Source: a virus. From it: a stretch of 30,718 bases of DNA. Position numbers and translations under genes: made by a program. Below, one piece after another: positions 14,434-22,418 of the stretch. The notes under the pieces were generated by a model. The model was not told the DNA's origin. It worked only from the letters and a program-made list of their open reading frames with translations, and did no database searches. Within the stretch, counting starts at the first letter, position 1, and the number at the start of each line of letters is the position of its first letter. The DNA lies in the IMG/VR virus record IMGVR_UViG_3300017971_000628, positions 1 through 30,718 of that record; one strand, written 5' to 3'.

Positions 14434-14873
14434 TGGCCAAACTCGAACGAGCAGAGAACGTCACTCGCCTACTGCGGCAACTTTATGCCAAGGCAGCACG
14501 GCACCGCTACGTCTCGGTCGTTGTGGGCTACACACAGAACTACGCCCTGTGGGTTCACGAGACGGATAGGAACTACCGTGTGGGTGGATGGAAGTATCTG
14601 CAACGTGCGGCCACCGCGTTGCGCACGACGTTGCCCGCCATTGTCCGGCAGGCGATGCGTTCCAAGGCGGGCCTTGAGCAGGGCTTGCTTCTGGCTGGGC
14701 TAAGGCTCCAGCGGGACAGCCAAACGAACACGCCGGTTGACACGAGCGCCCTCAAGGCAAGCGCGTTCACGGCACTGGAAAAGGACGCTGGGTCTGCCGC
14801 GGCAGACGCGCGGGCCCAATCCGACGCCATCAGGGCAGACGTTATCAAGACACGCCAGCAGGTGGCCGGATGA
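14433..14873 (+). CDS. HK97 gp10-like neck or tail-joining protein
   Basis: This 146-residue protein starts at ATG 14433, overlapping the previous stop. It has 'VSVVVGYTQNYALWVHE' (about 26-42), the hallmark 'VGY...YA.WVHE' of HK97 gp10-like proteins, and later 'LRLQRDSQTNTPVDTSALKAS', a second conserved stretch of that group. Such proteins link the head completion ring to the tail tube in siphoviruses. The C-terminus is helical and Ala-rich. Gene order (adaptor, gp10-like, tail completion, tail tube) supports the call. The longer frame starting at 14301 is only a reading of the previous gene in another frame. Confidence 0.8.
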   Translation: MAKLERAENVTRLLRQLYAKAARHRYVSVVVGYTQNYALWVHETDRNYRVGGWKYLQRAATALRTTLPAIVRQAMRSKAGLEQGLLLAGLRLQRDSQTNTPVDTSALKASAFTALEKDAGSAAADARAQSDAIRADVIKTRQQVAG

Positions 14874-15319
14874 GCGGAGCATTAGACCACAGTCCGGCGC
14901 GGGTTGTTCGGCAATTGCTGGAAGACCTGTCTATCGGCACCGACCCGGCCGACGCGGGGAGCTGGCCTGTGTTCGCCACGCGCGAACCGGGAGACCCCGA
15001 CAACTGCATCACCGTTTTGGATTCGGGCGTAACCCTTGAGGGCTCGCACATGCAAGACGGACTGGTGTGCGATCGGTTCGGCGTGCAGGTACGGGTACGC
15101 TCGGGCTCCGACGACACCGGCTACGCAAAGGCAAACGATGCCGCCCAGGCTCTGGACAAGAGCGTCCGGCTAACGTCCACCAACGTCGGCAGTGCTACCT
15201 ACCTCGTATACAACGCTTCGCGCATGAATGGCCCCCTGGCCCTTGGCGCAGAACCGGAAAGCCGTGGGCGTGTGGTGTTCGCGCTTAACTACGACGTCGC
15301 TTTGAGACAAACAGCTTAA
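14870..15319 (+). CDS. Tail completion or minor capsid protein
   Basis: This 149-residue protein begins with ATGA overlap with the preceding gene. 'ARVVRQLLEDLSIGTDP' at the N-terminus and 'WPVFATREPGDPDNCITVLDSG' are typical of the small tail-terminator or minor capsid family located just before the major tail protein, as are 'FGVQVRVRSGSDDTGYAKANDAAQAL' and the final 'GRVVFALNYDVALRQ', quoted in part. These proteins cap the end of the tail tube and join it to the neck. Identification rests on motifs remembered from the family and on gene order. Confidence 0.75.
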   Translation: MSGALDHSPARVVRQLLEDLSIGTDPADAGSWPVFATREPGDPDNCITVLDSGVTLEGSHMQDGLVCDRFGVQVRVRSGSDDTGYAKANDAAQALDKSVRLTSTNVGSATYLVYNASRMNGPLALGAEPESRGRVVFALNYDVALRQTA

Positions 15320-15336
15320 ACCCCGGGAGATATACC

Positions 15337-15825
15337 ATGGCCGACCCTTCCACCATTACCCCCGTGGCTCCCGACGGTATCGACCTGAAGGACGGCTACC
15401 AGACTCTTATCGGGTTTGGCGAAGACACGAACATCTCGCTGTGGATCAAGGAGGTGACGCCGCCGGGCGTCGAGGGCGGCGAGCCGATCGACACTACGAC
15501 GATGCACAACTCGACGTACATAACGAAGATTGCGCAAGCGCTCATCGACCTGGAGCCCGTGTCTGCGGTGGTCGGCTACGACCCCGACGCCTACGACGAG
15601 TGCATAGCGATCTGCAATAAGGACGACAGTTCCGACTCGTCTTTCACGATCCAATTCCCCGACGGCTCTACGCTGGACTGTTGGGGATACCTGCGATCCT
15701 TCAAGGCTCAGCGACTTGCGCGGGGCACTTACCCTCTTGCTGATATCGTCCTGGTCCCGACCAACTGGGACCCGGTCAACCGCCTGGAAGCCGGTCCTGT
15801 TATGACGGAGGTTGCCGGCACGTAA
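15337..15825 (+). CDS. Major tail (tube) protein
   Basis: This 162-residue protein has GGGAG before the ATG and sits between the tail completion protein and the tail chaperones, the standard location of the major tail protein. 'GEPIDTTTMHNSTYITKIAQALIDL' and 'PDGSTLDCWGYLRSFKAQ' correspond to the loop and beta-sandwich strands of siphovirus tube proteins, including the typical 'ID.TTM.N' phrase. It polymerises as hexamer rings around the tape measure protein. Motifs are quoted only in part. Confidence 0.82.
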   Translation: MADPSTITPVAPDGIDLKDGYQTLIGFGEDTNISLWIKEVTPPGVEGGEPIDTTTMHNSTYITKIAQALIDLEPVSAVVGYDPDAYDECIAICNKDDSSDSSFTIQFPDGSTLDCWGYLRSFKAQRLARGTYPLADIVLVPTNWDPVNRLEAGPVMTEVAGT

Positions 15826-15846
15826 TCACACTATAAGGAGCGAACC

Positions 15847-16338
15847 GTGAGTGAAGTACAAGGGAGCGAATTCAACTTTGACGACCTGACCCCGATCCAG
15901 ATTCCGGTAAGGTACGGGGGCCACGTCTATCTTCTGTGCGAGGCCGACGGCGAGGCCGGCACCAAGTTCCGCAACTGGACGTTCGCGGCCGTGCGCGCGT
16001 CCAAAGAGGGCAAGGAGTTCGGGGTGCATGGGTTCGCCGACCGGGAGCCGCTGCTGGTTCACCTCTGCCTGTTCGAGGCCGAGGATCACGGCGGGGAACT
16101 GCGCCGGAAGATGGTGGACGGAGAAAACGGCGACAGTCACCCCGTCCGCGTGCCCGAGGCTACTATCCGCACCTGGCCCGCTCGCATCGTCAAACAACTC
16201 TACGAGAAGGCAGAGGAAATCAGCGAGCTGACCGAAGTTCGTGGTACGCTGAAGTCGTTGCGCGAACAACGCGACAAGCTGAACGAGCACATTGAATCCA
16301 TGTCGCAGCAAGAGGAGTCGCTGGGAAACGCGCAGTGA
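15847..16338 (+). CDS. Tail assembly chaperone, zero-frame product (gpG-like)
   Basis: This 163-residue protein starts at GTG 15847 behind AAGGAGCGAACC. It lies directly before a second small gene and the tape measure gene, the position of lambda gpG-like chaperones, which coat the tape measure during tube assembly and are absent from the finished tail. The C-terminus is a long charged coiled-coil ('LYEKAEEISELTEVRGTLKSLREQRDKLNEH' region). A slippery heptamer GGGAAAC lies nine bases before the stop, in the phase needed for -1 frameshifting into the next gene. Sequence similarity to lambda is not visible; the call is from organisation. Confidence 0.77.
   Translation: MSEVQGSEFNFDDLTPIQIPVRYGGHVYLLCEADGEAGTKFRNWTFAAVRASKEGKEFGVHGFADREPLLVHLCLFEAEDHGGELRRKMVDGENGDSHPVRVPEATIRTWPARIVKQLYEKAEEISELTEVRGTLKSLREQRDKLNEHIESMSQQEESLGNAQ
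16323..16329 (+). other. Programmed -1 ribosomal frameshift site GGGAAAC
   Basis: The heptamer is phased as G GGA AAC in the frame of the upstream chaperone gene, fitting the X XXY YYZ rule and close to the lambda G-T slip site GGGAAAG. A -1 shift reads on as CGC GCA GTG ACC and enters the frame of the gene that starts at 16335, giving a 292-residue fusion. ACCTAC (16338-16343) can pair with GTAGGT (16371-16376), a possible downstream stimulator eight bases after the heptamer, though the loop is long. Confidence 0.75.
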
Positions 16339-16724
16339 CCTACGGGAGTTGGATGCGTCTGTCCGCTCAAGTAGGTTTGCCGCTTCGCCAGACGATGAAG
16401 GCCGTCACCTGGAGGGAATACCGTACCTGGTTGGAGGTGGAAAAGCGCAGGTGGCCACAGCCCGGCCCCATTGACCGCGTAATGATGGACCCGGTGTTGT
16501 ACTTCCTGGCCCGTGTTGGCCAGCGCGTGCAGCAAGTGTTGTCCAAGGAGCCGGGGCAAATCCTGTTAGACGACCAACTGATTCAGTTTGAAGAACCCGA
16601 AGAACCACTTACGGAAGAGGAGAAGGCAGACAAGCTGAAGCGCGACAAGGGGTTGTGGAAGGGGATCATGCGGGCGATGGGCGGCAAGATCAAGTACAAG
16701 ACGCGGCCGAGAAATAATGAGTAG
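16335..16724 (+). CDS. Tail assembly chaperone, frameshift extension (gpT-like)
   Basis: This 129-codon frame can start at GTG 16335 (GTGA overlap with the stop before it), but is more likely read mainly as the C-terminal extension of the upstream chaperone through the GGGAAAC site. It contains 'VTWREYRTWLEVEKRRWPQPGPIDR', a phrase common in second tail chaperones, then an acidic part and a basic C-terminus ('KIKYKTRPRNNE'). In lambda the equivalent T domain binds tail tube subunits and brings them to the tape measure. The frame ends inside the start of the tape measure gene. Confidence 0.72.
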   Translation: MTYGSWMRLSAQVGLPLRQTMKAVTWREYRTWLEVEKRRWPQPGPIDRVMMDPVLYFLARVGQRVQQVLSKEPGQILLDDQLIQFEEPEEPLTEEEKADKLKRDKGLWKGIMRAMGGKIKYKTRPRNNE

Positions 16725-18861
16725 CGAAGTTGAACTTGAACGGATGGTGATGAGGCTTATCGGCGATGCCGAGAGCTATCTTGCCATGCTCAAGGAGGCT
16801 GAGGAAGGGACGGAAGAGACCGCTGACAAGGTTGAGGAAGCGGGCGAGAGAATCGAACGCTACGCCGCGGACCTGGAGAACCTTGGCAAGCAAATGTCGC
16901 TTGCCGTTACTGCGCCCCTGGCAGCCATGACGGCCGTGGCTACTGCGGCATATGCGGTTCAGGAGAATGCCGAGATCACCCTGCGCGGCATCATGCAGGC
17001 CACCGATCAATACACAGAAAAGAGCTTTGCCGATCTTCAGGAGTTCGCAAGCGGCCTGCAACTCATCACCACTACAGGCGATGAGGCGTACCTAGAAATG
17101 CTGCGTACCTCCTTTGCCCTGGGGCTTACGGCCGAGCAGGCCAAGGTGGCTGCGCGCGAGGCCAAGGCATTGGCGGCGGCCGTTGGCATGAACGCACGCA
17201 GCGCAGGACGATATACCGCGGCATTGGCGCAAGGCGAAACAATGATGTTGAATCGCTACCTTCCGTCGCTGCGTTTGATAGAAGACCAGGAAGAGCGGGT
17301 TGCCGAGGCCCACCGAATGCTGGGCACGATGTTTGCTGTTGCAGAAGCTGAGGCTGAGTCATTTGGGGGGCGCTTGCAGCAACTGAAGAACGTAATGGGT
17401 GATGTGCTGCAAGAGGAAATTGGGCAGATTATGGCCAAGTACCTCAAGCCGCTTATTGGCGTGGTGGAAGAGTTGGTGCGGTGGTTTCATGCCCTACCCA
17501 CAAGCATCAAGGAGGTTGTTATTGTTACGGCCGGGCTCGCTGCAACAGTTGGCCCCGTCTTGCTCACGATGTCCACGCTGGCAAAAATCCTTCCCTGGCT
17601 GGCGACAGGGCTCAAGGCTTATAGCTTTGCGGCCCTGGCCGCAAAGATCCAGACCGTGGCGTTCTATATCGCAACGCAGGCGGCGACGGTTGCGGCGATC
17701 GCCTTCAAAGCGATGGCTGGTCCCAAGGGGTGGCTTGCTATTGCTGGCGGCCTCACGGTTGCCACTGGTGCTATCATGCTATATCGCAACCGCGTTCAGG
17801 AGGCCACCAAAGAAGCGGAGGAGTCGGGAAAAGGGGTAGCCAAAATGGGCGGCGCGGCGAAAACGGCCATGGATCAAGCTGCGGCGGCAACGGATGGCTA
17901 TGCGGAATCGGTGCGCAATGCTTCGCGGGCAGTCAATGAAATGCCCGTAGAGAGGCAGCAATTTCTGGCTTTGTCTGCGCAAGTTGCGGAGGCCGAGGAG
18001 AAACTAGCAGCAATCAAAAAGGCATTTGCCTATGAAGAAGAGTCAGTGCGCCAGCAGGTGCCGGGCGCTGGCACCGTACAGATTGGTGGCATGGGGGTCG
18101 GGCTCGACATTGCCGCTTTGTATATCGAGGAGGAAGAGCAACGGCTAAACCGCTTGAGACAGAAGGCCGAAGATGCCCGCCAAGCCATGATGGCACCCAT
18201 CCCGTTAGAGATTGATACTTCAGGGCCAGAGGATGCTCTTGGTGAAATCGAAGACCAGTGGCGCGATGTGAGGTTTGAGTTGCAGGGGGCTACTGACCTT
18301 GAACAGGCAATGGTGCGTATCCACGAGGAGATGGACCAGCTTCCCGAAGAAGCATTCGCGCCGTTTGGCGGGGCCGCGGCATTCTTCGAGGACTACGAAA
18401 ACGCTGTGGCCGGTATGCTAGCCGACCGGGAGAAGTTAGAAACCCAGCAGCAAGGCGAGGCACTGATTGAGCAATTCGCCACCCCCTTTGAGATTGCCCA
18501 AAAGAAGATCGCAGATTACAAACGCATGCTCGATGTCCTCGGAGAGGAGCAGTTCGGCGAGACGTTCCGGCGCGCGACCAAGGCGGCCATCGACGAATAC
18601 GAAAATGCTGTCGGGGGTGTTGAGCGTATCCAGCCCGAAGCGGTGCAGACGATCCGCCGCGGTTCGGTGGCCGAGCAGCTTCTCATCCAAGAGTCGCGCC
18701 TTGCGATGAGCGCGCAGGAACCCAGCCAGGCACAAGAGGACAGCAGGAAACTGGGGGCCATTGCAAACGCCACGGCCCCCCTGGCAAACAAACTGGACGT
18801 TCTGAACGCCACCATGCAGTCACACGGGCTGGAGGCTGCCGACCTGGGGGGCATGGCATAA
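16717..18861 (+). CDS. Tail tape measure protein
   Basis: This 714-residue protein is mostly helical. 'LQQLKNVMGDVLQEEIGQIM' (about 220-239) followed by 'LKPLIGVVEELVRWFHALP' and a long hydrophobic zone (about 265-356, including 'AATVGPVLLTMSTL') is the classic tape measure pattern. N- and C-terminal parts are coiled-coil and Ala- or Glu-rich. The protein sets tail length and passes through the tube during DNA entry. By the usual 0.15 nm per residue, the tail would be roughly 105-110 nm, an inference that fits a siphovirus. The gene overlaps both neighbours slightly (ATG within the previous end, TAATG at its own end). Confidence 0.9.
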   Translation: MSSEVELERMVMRLIGDAESYLAMLKEAEEGTEETADKVEEAGERIERYAADLENLGKQMSLAVTAPLAAMTAVATAAYAVQENAEITLRGIMQATDQYTEKSFADLQEFASGLQLITTTGDEAYLEMLRTSFALGLTAEQAKVAAREAKALAAAVGMNARSAGRYTAALAQGETMMLNRYLPSLRLIEDQEERVAEAHRMLGTMFAVAEAEAESFGGRLQQLKNVMGDVLQEEIGQIMAKYLKPLIGVVEELVRWFHALPTSIKEVVIVTAGLAATVGPVLLTMSTLAKILPWLATGLKAYSFAALAAKIQTVAFYIATQAATVAAIAFKAMAGPKGWLAIAGGLTVATGAIMLYRNRVQEATKEAEESGKGVAKMGGAAKTAMDQAAAATDGYAESVRNASRAVNEMPVERQQFLALSAQVAEAEEKLAAIKKAFAYEEESVRQQVPGAGTVQIGGMGVGLDIAALYIEEEEQRLNRLRQKAEDARQAMMAPIPLEIDTSGPEDALGEIEDQWRDVRFELQGATDLEQAMVRIHEEMDQLPEEAFAPFGGAAAFFEDYENAVAGMLADREKLETQQQGEALIEQFATPFEIAQKKIADYKRMLDVLGEEQFGETFRRATKAAIDEYENAVGGVERIQPEAVQTIRRGSVAEQLLIQESRLAMSAQEPSQAQEDSRKLGAIANATAPLANKLDVLNATMQSHGLEAADLGGMA

Positions 18862-19835
18862 TGAGTGCAACCGCCCTAGACGGTGACAGCAACTTGCGAC
18901 GGGTGGCGTGGCGGCTGGAGCGGAACCGCGAAGGACACCGCACCTATCACGTAACGTGGTGCGTGTCGGCGGACGTGTCGGATGGCCCGAGCGTCATTAT
19001 GTCGGCGACGGGGTTGCCGGCCATTGGGAGCACATGGAACTATGGCGGCGCAGATTCGTTTGCGTACTGTTTGCCGACGATGAACGTAACACATGCTCCC
19101 GGCGTTCCGCCCGGCCACCCGGCTCGCTTGTGGCACGTTGAGCAGACGTTTTCCACGATCCCCATGAAACGGTGCCAGGACGAGTCTATTGAGGACCCGC
19201 TGCTGGAGCCGCAGGACGTGTCTGGCAGTTTTGTAAAGTATACCCAGGAAATTACCACAGACCGCTACGGCACTCTGCTCAAGACATCGTCGCACCAGCC
19301 GCTCCAGGGGCCGGACGTGGAATTCCCTGCCGGCAACCCGACCGTGCGAGTGTCGCAGAACGTGGCGGCCCTGGGGCTGAGCACGTTCGCTTCCATGTAT
19401 CTCACGGTGAACGATGACACGCTCTGGGGCCTGGCCACGCGCACCATCCTCCTTTCAAACGTCTCTTGGCAGCGGCTGATCTATGGAACGTGCGACTACT
19501 ACTATAAACGGACGTTTGATTTTGACATCGACTACGGCACCTGGGATCGACAGACGCCGGACTACTCCAATATGTGCATCAAGGGCGATTGGAATCGAAA
19601 GGTAGACCCGCCCGTGTGGACAGAGGCGAGCGGGGTCGATGAGGACAACCCGCAGGACTTTATGCGGTTCAAGGACGTGAACGGTGAAAACTGCCGCGTG
19701 TTGTTGAACGGATACGGCCGGCCGCTATCGGGCAGCGGTACGGGCACAGGCACGGGGGACGACATAGTGTATATCGACATCGAGCATTTTGACGAGAGCA
19801 ACTTCCTGACTCTCGGAATTCCAACCTCCTTCTAG
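18861..19835 (+). CDS. Putative distal tail or tail-tip structural protein
   Basis: This 324-residue protein follows the tape measure gene directly (TAATG overlap), where siphoviruses encode the distal tail and baseplate-hub proteins. It looks beta-rich and soluble, with many Trp, Tyr and Asp residues. No conserved enzymatic motif is apparent. A Gly-Thr linker, 'SGSGTGTGTG' at about 290-299, separates a short C-terminal strand segment ('DDIVYIDIEHFDESNFLTLG'). Similar linkers occur in two of the next three genes, suggesting a shared architecture. Identity as a virion protein is from position. Confidence 0.65.
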   Translation: MSATALDGDSNLRRVAWRLERNREGHRTYHVTWCVSADVSDGPSVIMSATGLPAIGSTWNYGGADSFAYCLPTMNVTHAPGVPPGHPARLWHVEQTFSTIPMKRCQDESIEDPLLEPQDVSGSFVKYTQEITTDRYGTLLKTSSHQPLQGPDVEFPAGNPTVRVSQNVAALGLSTFASMYLTVNDDTLWGLATRTILLSNVSWQRLIYGTCDYYYKRTFDFDIDYGTWDRQTPDYSNMCIKGDWNRKVDPPVWTEASGVDEDNPQDFMRFKDVNGENCRVLLNGYGRPLSGSGTGTGTGDDIVYIDIEHFDESNFLTLGIPTSF

Positions 19836-19845
19836 GGGGCTAAAT

Positions 19846-20271
19846 ATGAGTGACGAAGCTACGCGGCGCAGCAGCCTGTCATACAAAAAGGGCAATGTGG
19901 ACTGGCGGGAACACCCTACCAGTTTCACGTTTGACGTGAGCGGGACGGCTAAGGGCCCGGTACCCGGTGCGGTGCAGGCCACGGTGGCTGGTGTCAACAT
20001 TGATTTGACGGAACTGTCGACGCCCGGCGCGTGCCGCATCATGAACCTAGACGACACAAACCACGTCGCCTATGGAATCTGGGACGCCACCGACAGCATC
20101 TTTTTCGGGCTGGGCGAATTACTGCCCGGTGAATGGGTTGACCTTCGCCTCTGGCGATACCTGGGACAGGAGACGGGGACCGGGACGGGGACCATTGGCT
20201 CGGGCAACTCGCTGCGACTGAAAGCCGATACGGCGGCGTGTGAGTGTTATGTGGGGGCATTCGAGGCGTAG
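19846..20271 (+). CDS. Small virion structural protein with Gly-Thr linker
   Basis: This 141-residue protein, behind TAGGGGG, has phrases such as 'VAGVNIDLTELSTPGACRIMN' and 'LLPGEWVDLRLW' (in outline), a beta-sandwich pattern I recognise from small phage structural proteins encoded in tail modules. A Gly-Thr linker 'TGTGTGTIGSG' lies at about 110-120 before a final strand segment. No enzymatic residues are evident. It is probably a minor tail or head-fibre component. Confidence 0.6.
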   Translation: MSDEATRRSSLSYKKGNVDWREHPTSFTFDVSGTAKGPVPGAVQATVAGVNIDLTELSTPGACRIMNLDDTNHVAYGIWDATDSIFFGLGELLPGEWVDLRLWRYLGQETGTGTGTIGSGNSLRLKADTAACECYVGAFEA

Positions 20272-20289
20272 AGACAAAGGGAGCGAGCA

Positions 20290-20772
20290 ATGTCCGACGT
20301 GGAGCGAGTCGGCGAAAAGCAAGAGATCGACCTCGGCGCTATGCGGCATGCCAAGCCGCGGTTAACGGTGGTCGACAACCTCTATTACCAGGTTCCGGGG
20401 GATGAGCCGGAACATTTTCAGGCTACGTTCAGCCGGACGCTTGAAAGCGACGAGCAGCCGTACACCCGCAAAATCAGCGTGGGCCCCGAATGGCGGCTCC
20501 TTGACTTCGGGTGGATTGACGAGCCTGGCCTGTTCATTCTCGACAACCGCGGCCTCCCACGGATGCAGTTCATCCAAGAGAAGCAGCCCGACCCGGAAAG
20601 CCTGGCTGTGCTTGTTAGGCCCCGCGGTGTGTCCGGCCATTTCTCTTGGCGCGTCCCTGTGGGTGAGTCTGCCCGCTTTAGTCCCAACTGGGCGGCCGGT
20701 GCAGAGCACCCGGTAGAAGTCGCCTGCCCCGGCGGCGAGGTTCGCTGCATACTCCACGCGCTCCCGAGGTGA
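20290..20772 (+). CDS. Small virion structural protein, beta-rich
   Basis: This 160-residue protein starts at ATG 20290 behind GGGAGCGAGCA. The middle portion ('TRKISVGPEWRLLDFGWIDE' and 'LFILDNRG...RMQFIQEKQ') suggests a beta-sandwich similar in style to its upstream neighbour, and the ending 'SARFSPNWAAG...VEVACPGGEVRCILHALP' is again strand-rich. No family is recognised with confidence. Location within the tail block and equal gene orientation support a virion role. Confidence 0.6.
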   Translation: MSDVERVGEKQEIDLGAMRHAKPRLTVVDNLYYQVPGDEPEHFQATFSRTLESDEQPYTRKISVGPEWRLLDFGWIDEPGLFILDNRGLPRMQFIQEKQPDPESLAVLVRPRGVSGHFSWRVPVGESARFSPNWAAGAEHPVEVACPGGEVRCILHALPR

Positions 20773-20776
20773 TGAC

Positions 20777-21445
20777 ATGCCCGAACCGTTGCACGGATTG
20801 TCTTCTGGGGACGTAGCAGTATTGCGGCGACTTATCGCGTGGGCCGAAAAACAGGGGCTCAACACGCGCGGGCGCTTCCCTCGCGAGCGGCAACACGCGG
20901 AGAACGACGATCACCAGGCCCCGGAAGTGTATGTGGCTAAGACGCCGGCGGGCGGTATCGACGGACTAACCCTCGGGGACGGCGGCACGGGCACAGGGGG
21001 ATATGACGAGCCGGGCAGCGCAACGTGTGACATCTACGTAATTGACGAGACCGACACCGTGCCCGACTTGCGCGACATGGGCAAGGATGTGATTGTCTAC
21101 AACGTGTCCGGGGTGGCGGTGCCCGGGAGCGCGTATGTACCGATAGTGCGCGACAAGTCCGGACGGTGGCTGGCTGTAACCCCGCCTATTGGAACGCGGC
21201 GGCGGTTCAAGCTGAAGGATGCTTTGGTTGCAGACGATCACGCCACTGCGTATCTCGTCGAAGCCTCGGGCGGAAGCCTGACGGCCACCGATACAGAGTT
21301 CGAGGTCTACGACGGCATGAGCGAGTTCGAGGGCGACGCGGGCACCCTGGGAATGGCCGAGTGGTGGGACGACATGGCGCGGTGGGAAGTGTACCAGATG
21401 GCGTGTGACGCAAGTGACGCCGGAACCGGAACGGGGACGCCGTGA
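20777..21445 (+). CDS. Putative tail fibre-like or virion protein with Gly-Thr linkers
   Basis: This 222-residue protein has GAGGTG before the ATG. It begins with a helical segment ('LSSGDVAVLRRLIAWAEKQG'), then 'PEVYVAKTPAGGIDGL' and a Gly-Thr linker ('GDGGTGTGG', about 67-75), a beta-rich middle ('CDIYVIDETDTVPDL...VIVYNVSG', 'GRWLAVTPP') and a C-terminus ending in 'DAGTGTGTP'. The 'VYVAKTPAGGI' phrase recurs in virion proteins of phages from environmental bacteria, as far as I recall. It probably forms part of a fibre or tail tip; the function is inferred. Confidence 0.62.
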   Translation: MPEPLHGLSSGDVAVLRRLIAWAEKQGLNTRGRFPRERQHAENDDHQAPEVYVAKTPAGGIDGLTLGDGGTGTGGYDEPGSATCDIYVIDETDTVPDLRDMGKDVIVYNVSGVAVPGSAYVPIVRDKSGRWLAVTPPIGTRRRFKLKDALVADDHATAYLVEASGGSLTATDTEFEVYDGMSEFEGDAGTLGMAEWWDDMARWEVYQMACDASDAGTGTGTP

Positions 21446-22014
21446 TGGGTTGGTACAACGGTACTGATGGGGATTGTAGTTGCTGTGTTGGCACCTGTGA
21501 AGGGGGTTGTGTCCCTAAGTGTAGGCCAGCAGGCAACATGACAGTGGACTTAACCATCCCTGCCGGGGCATTTGCACCGGACTACTGCACAAGTTGTGGT
21601 GACTTCAGTGGGGACTATAACCTTACTGGCATATTCCCTACGTTGTGCTTTGACTTTACATACACTGAGAACAACTACTGCGTTGACCCCGACTGCGATT
21701 GTGGTGATGCTTGGGACCTCTACATATCAGCAGGGGTGAGGTGTAGAGCGCCCGACTATTATTGCTCGTGGTCGCTGATTGTTGCAATTAGGCATGACAG
21801 ATTTGGCTGGAATCAATTTCTCCAAGAATGGACATACGGCTATGATTGGTTCCCTGGGTCGAACGGTGAACAGACTTTAAGCTTCGAGTCATACCGGGAT
21901 GATGGTCAGGTTAGGGAACCGTGCCCGCCTAATGCCGGTGAATTAGAGTATTTCTACCCTTATGACAAAGACAGCTATCCAGATACGCTTACCGTCACTC
22001 CGGTAATCACATGA
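21445..22014 (+). CDS. Cysteine-rich protein, possible extracellular virion or adhesin component
   Basis: This 189-residue protein starts at ATG 21445 (or GTG 21442), overlapping the previous stop. It contains 15 cysteines: six within the first 30 residues ('CSCC', then spaced Cys), 'YCTSC', 'DPDCDCGDAW', 'VRCRAPDYYC' and one near the end. Trp, Tyr, Asp and Gly are abundant, there is no Lys-rich region, and no membrane segment. Such a pattern fits a disulfide-stabilised or metal-binding protein exposed outside the cell, for example at the tail tip. The DNA looks less GC-rich, with a different codon choice, than the genes on either side. No family is recognised. It could be a substrate of the downstream modification genes. 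Confidence 0.65.
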   Translation: MGWYNGTDGDCSCCVGTCEGGCVPKCRPAGNMTVDLTIPAGAFAPDYCTSCGDFSGDYNLTGIFPTLCFDFTYTENNYCVDPDCDCGDAWDLYISAGVRCRAPDYYCSWSLIVAIRHDRFGWNQFLQEWTYGYDWFPGSNGEQTLSFESYRDDGQVREPCPPNAGELEYFYPYDKDSYPDTLTVTPVIT

Positions 22015-22418
22015 GCCAAATCTGTAGACTAGTGGACATTGGGGGCGGTTTAGGTTACTGCCCAATATGCGACCCTGATCGGAAGAGCCCTATGGAGCTA
22101 AGCCGTAAAAGGACGTGCAGGGCATCTAATGCGCTCACGCAACTTCGTTCACGGGTTGTAAGGGAACGCCCCGAGGCGAACCTTGTCGCAAACCCTACGC
22201 CACCCCCCAGGAAACGCCTGGGGGACCACGTAGAAACCGCACTCACAGCCGTAGGCATTACCGCAGAGCGCGTCACAAGGTGGGTGGGGCGGCCGTGCAG
22301 GTGCAAGGAGCGAAAGGAGCGGCTGAACCTCCTGCACGCATGGGTGGAGAAAAAAGCCCGGGGGCTGTTCAGGGGCAACCGGGAAGCGGCAAAGGAACTG
22401 GAGGAGCTGCTGGAATGA
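22011..22418 (+). CDS. Small Cys-containing phage protein (CPIC and CRC motifs)
   Basis: This 135-residue protein begins by ATGA overlap with the Cys-rich gene. The N-terminal part has 'GYCPICDPDRK' and a later Cys, which may form a zinc site. The C-terminal part, 'LGDHVETALTAVGITAERV' followed by 'WVGRPCRCKERKERLNLLHAW', is a compact domain I recognise from small phage proteins at the end of tail operons, function unknown. The C-terminus is basic then acidic helical. Its TGA stop overlaps the ATG of the first glycosyltransferase, so the cargo cassette is translationally joined to the tail operon. Confidence 0.68.
   Translation: MSQICRLVDIGGGLGYCPICDPDRKSPMELSRKRTCRASNALTQLRSRVVRERPEANLVANPTPPPRKRLGDHVETALTAVGITAERVTRWVGRPCRCKERKERLNLLHAWVEKKARGLFRGNREAAKELEELLE

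Noticed and set aside
22280-22414. Longer start for the first cassette glycosyltransferase
   Set aside because: The extra 45 residues are Gly/Lys-rich shadow sequence of the preceding gene. ATG 22415 begins at the conserved GT motif with GGAGGAG upstream.
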